From: QHWK01 sp035315685
Lineage (GTDB): Bacteria; Acidobacteriota; Vicinamibacteria; Vicinamibacterales; CAVVIG01
Direction of reading: 5' to 3'
DNA length: 13,945 bases
NCBI GenBank assembly: GCA_035315685.1
Contig: DATFXR010000278.1
Coordinates: forward strand, 1-13,945
A program made the translations under genes and the position numbers. Of the stretch, positions 12,375-13,945 are shown piece by piece. Position 1 is the first letter of the stretch, and each line of letters begins with the position of its first letter. The notes beneath the pieces were generated by a model. It worked only from the letters and a program-made list of their open reading frames with translations, searched no databases and had not been told where the DNA came from.

Positions 12375-12411
12375 GTAGGGCGAAGGCTTCAGCCGAGGCT
12401 GTCCGCCCTAC
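12375..12411. repeat. Intergenic palindromic repeat with GGCTTCAGCC core
   Basis: GTAGGGCG (12375-12382) and CGCCCTAC (12404-12411) are exact reverse complements. Between them is a smaller hairpin GGCT-TC-AGCC (12385-12394). The inner core is the same as in the repeats inside the upstream gene, which suggests a related REP-like family. It lies in the 141-nt gap before the cytochrome b-like gene and may end transcription of the coiled-coil gene. Confidence 0.65.
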
Positions 12412-12448
12412 CCGGCCCTCCCCCCCTGCTGTGCTAAGGTCTGGGCCC

Positions 12449-12904
12449 ATGTATTCAGTCGTCCTTGCGCTTCATTCGTGGATTCGCTGGGTTGCGCTGG
12501 TCTCCGGCGTCGGCGTCACGCTTGCCGCGGTGCGCGGCAAGGTCGAGGGGGACAAGTCGGTCGCCGATCGGTGGGCGATGGCGGCGATGATGGCCCTCGA
12601 CGTCCAGATGCTCCTTGGACTGATTCTTTATTTCGGCCTCAGCCCGAACATGCAGGAAATCCTCAATCATTTCGGCGAGTCGATGCGCCGCGCCGACACG
12701 CGTTTCTACGCCGTCGAGCACATCACGACGATGATCGTCGCCGTCGCACTGTCGCACATCGGCCGGGTGCTGGCGCGGAAAGCGCCCAGCACCGCCGCGA
12801 AGCGCACGCGCCTCTTCGTCACGTTCGGTCTGGCGACCGTGCTGATGCTGCTCGGCATGCCGTGGCCGGGACGTCCTGGAGGCCGGCCGCTCTTCCGTCT
12901 ATGA
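12449..12904 (+). CDS. Four-TM cytochrome b-like membrane protein
   Basis: A 151-aa integral membrane protein with four hydrophobic segments. Conserved-looking polar residues are LHSWIRW (8-14), DVQMLLGLILYF (51-62), RFYAVEH (85-91), LSHIGR (101-106) and the C-terminal MPWPGRPG (137-144). The pattern matches a small family often annotated as cytochrome B in Bacteroidetes and Acidobacteria; His9, His91 and His103 could bind haem, but I cannot show that. The ATG at 12449 follows TGC-TAAGGT (a possible extended -10 at 12432-12440) by 8 nt; the AAGG in it could instead act as RBS. It is coupled to the NfeD-like gene by an ATGA overlap, so a link to membrane-protein quality control is possible. 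Confidence 0.78.
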   Translation: MYSVVLALHSWIRWVALVSGVGVTLAAVRGKVEGDKSVADRWAMAAMMALDVQMLLGLILYFGLSPNMQEILNHFGESMRRADTRFYAVEHITTMIVAVALSHIGRVLARKAPSTAAKRTRLFVTFGLATVLMLLGMPWPGRPGGRPLFRL

Positions 12905-13368
12905 TCTGGTCCATTCTCTCGTCACTGTTCTCGTCGTGGGCCGCCGAAGTCGGCGCGCTCACCTGGCTGGGCCTCGCGCTCGTCGCCGCGATTCTCGAAG
13001 TGTCGCTGCCGCACTTCGGCTGCGCCTTCATCAGCGCCGGCGCCGTCTTCGCCGCGGTCGCGGCGTTCTTCGGATTCTCGATCCCGGTGCAGATCGGCAC
13101 CTTCGTCGTCGTGATGACGGTGTCGATCGTCGCGCTCCGCGCGAAGCTGCTCGATCGCGTCGCCGGACCGGGGCTGCCGTCGCGGACCGAACCGCTCATC
13201 GGCCGGCACGGACAAGTGACGCACGATATCGATCCCGTGCTCGGGACCGGCCGGGTCGTGGTCGGCGGCGAGGACTGGGCAGCGCGCAGCTCGGAAGCGA
13301 TTGCCACCGGCACGCGCGTGCGCATCGTCGGCGCCGACGGTATCGTGCTGGAGGTGACACGCGCATGA
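12901..13368 (+). CDS. NfeD-like membrane protein (short form)
   Basis: A 155-aa protein. Hydrophobic segments cover about residues 18-80 with the pattern LTWLGLALVAAILEV...GCAFISAGAVFAAVAAFFG typical of NfeD membrane regions. An OB-fold domain follows (98-154): LIGRHGQVTHDI, then VVVGGEDWAARS and VRIVGADGIVLEV, matching the NfeD C-terminal pattern (G-W-A-S and G-x-x-L-V). It lacks the N-terminal ClpP-like protease domain of long NfeD, so it is the short NfeD1b type. It starts at ATG 12901, overlapping the previous stop (ATGA), and its own stop overlaps the next ATG in the same way. Short NfeD proteins are usually encoded beside a slipin and interact with it at the membrane; the next gene fits this. 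Confidence 0.88.
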   Translation: MIWSILSSLFSSWAAEVGALTWLGLALVAAILEVSLPHFGCAFISAGAVFAAVAAFFGFSIPVQIGTFVVVMTVSIVALRAKLLDRVAGPGLPSRTEPLIGRHGQVTHDIDPVLGTGRVVVGGEDWAARSSEAIATGTRVRIVGADGIVLEVTRA

Positions 13369-13945
13369 TTCCATTCAACGCGCTCGTGCTGTTCGGCCTG
13401 GCGATCTTCCTGCTGGTCGTGCTGCTCCGCACCATCAAGATCGTGCCGCAGAAGCAGGTGAAGATCATCGAGCGGCTCGGCAAGTTCCACCGCACGGCCG
13501 AAGCAGGACTGAACACGATCGTGCCGTTCCTCGACTCGGTCCGCGCGACGATCGATCTGCGCGAGCAGATCACCAAGATCGAACCGCAGCCGGTGATCAC
13601 CCGCGACAACGTGACGATGGAAGTCGATGCGGTGATCTATTACCTGGTCGCCGACCCGGTGCGCGCCACCTACGAAGTCCAGAACCTCTCGTGGGGCCTC
13701 GAGCAGTTGACGTTGTCGGCGCTGCGCAACGTCATCGGCCAGCTCGATCTCGATCACACGCTGTCGTCGCGCGACACCACCAACACCCAACTGCGCGCCG
13801 CACTCGACACCGCCACGCAGCAGTGGGGCGTCAAGGTGATGCGCATCGAGCTGAAGAACATCACGCCGCCCGAGGAAATCCGCCTGACGATGGAAAAGCA
13901 GATGACCGCCGAGCGCACGCGCCGCGCGGTCGTGACGACGGCGGA
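13365..13945 (+). CDS. SPFH/band 7 (slipin, stomatin-like) protein, cut by the window end
   Basis: The first 193 codons of a membrane-anchored SPFH-domain protein. One N-terminal TM (residues about 5-22, NALVLFGLAIFLLVVLLR) is followed by the band 7 domain: IKIVPQKQVKIIERLGKFH (24-42), LNTIVPFLDSVRATIDLREQ, ITRDNVTMEVDAVIYYLV, ALRNVIGQLDLDHTLSSRD, and WGVKVMRIELKNITPPEEI with the start of the EKQMTAERTRRA coiled coil. These are strong stomatin/paraslipin landmarks. The start ATG 13365 overlaps the NfeD-like stop by 4 nt. Slipins form large ring assemblies in the membrane and work with NfeD proteins. No stop codon occurs before the edge, and the C-terminal part is missing. Confidence 0.93.
   Translation, partial: MIPFNALVLFGLAIFLLVVLLRTIKIVPQKQVKIIERLGKFHRTAEAGLNTIVPFLDSVRATIDLREQITKIEPQPVITRDNVTMEVDAVIYYLVADPVRATYEVQNLSWGLEQLTLSALRNVIGQLDLDHTLSSRDTTNTQLRAALDTATQQWGVKVMRIELKNITPPEEIRLTMEKQMTAERTRRAVVTTA

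Overview
This is a GC-rich (roughly two-thirds G+C) bacterial chromosome segment with 17 recognisable genes. The pseudo-receiver protein with a conserved C-terminal motif, the PPC-like lipoprotein, the GGCTTCAGCC-core palindromic repeats and the CAGYYCC heptamer tracts all resemble what I know from Acidobacteriota, probably class Vicinamibacteria. That placement is inference; no rRNA or marker gene is present.

Left part, minus strand (1-1962): the front of a Tad/Flp pilus operon in its usual order. It holds two Flp pilins, a TadV/CpaA prepilin peptidase, CpaB/RcpC, and the first codons of the next gene (probably the CpaC/RcpA secretin). A strong sigma-54 type promoter lies 85 nt upstream of the first pilin gene. 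A stem-loop sits just upstream of the ribosome binding site of each pilin gene.

Centre, plus strand (2320-8795): a tight block running divergently from the pilus operon. It encodes a small two-TM protein, a 558-aa protein with a degenerate receiver domain and a long Pro/Ala/acidic linker, a GT-C-like polytopic membrane protein, a GT87/DUF2029-type glycosyltransferase, and a paralogue of the first GT-C-like protein. The last two genes have their own sigma-54 promoter and an 81-nt leader that can fold into a three-way junction. The arrangement suggests a surface glycan or pilin-modification module sharing its sigma factor with the pilus, but no function is proven.

Right part (8951-13945): a minus-strand pair (subclass B3-type metallo-beta-lactamase fold protein plus a membrane-anchored unknown), a small unknown gene, a lipoprotein, a coiled-coil protein whose coding sequence contains three copies of a 26-bp palindromic repeat, and a translationally coupled trio (4-TM cytochrome b-like protein, NfeD-like protein, SPFH/slipin protein cut by the window end). 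Several genes here lack a Shine-Dalgarno sequence but have a -10-like hexamer 6-8 nt before the start codon, which suggests leaderless transcripts. Intergenic gaps carry heptamer repeats and other palindromes. No rRNA, tRNA, CRISPR array, insertion sequence or phage gene was seen.
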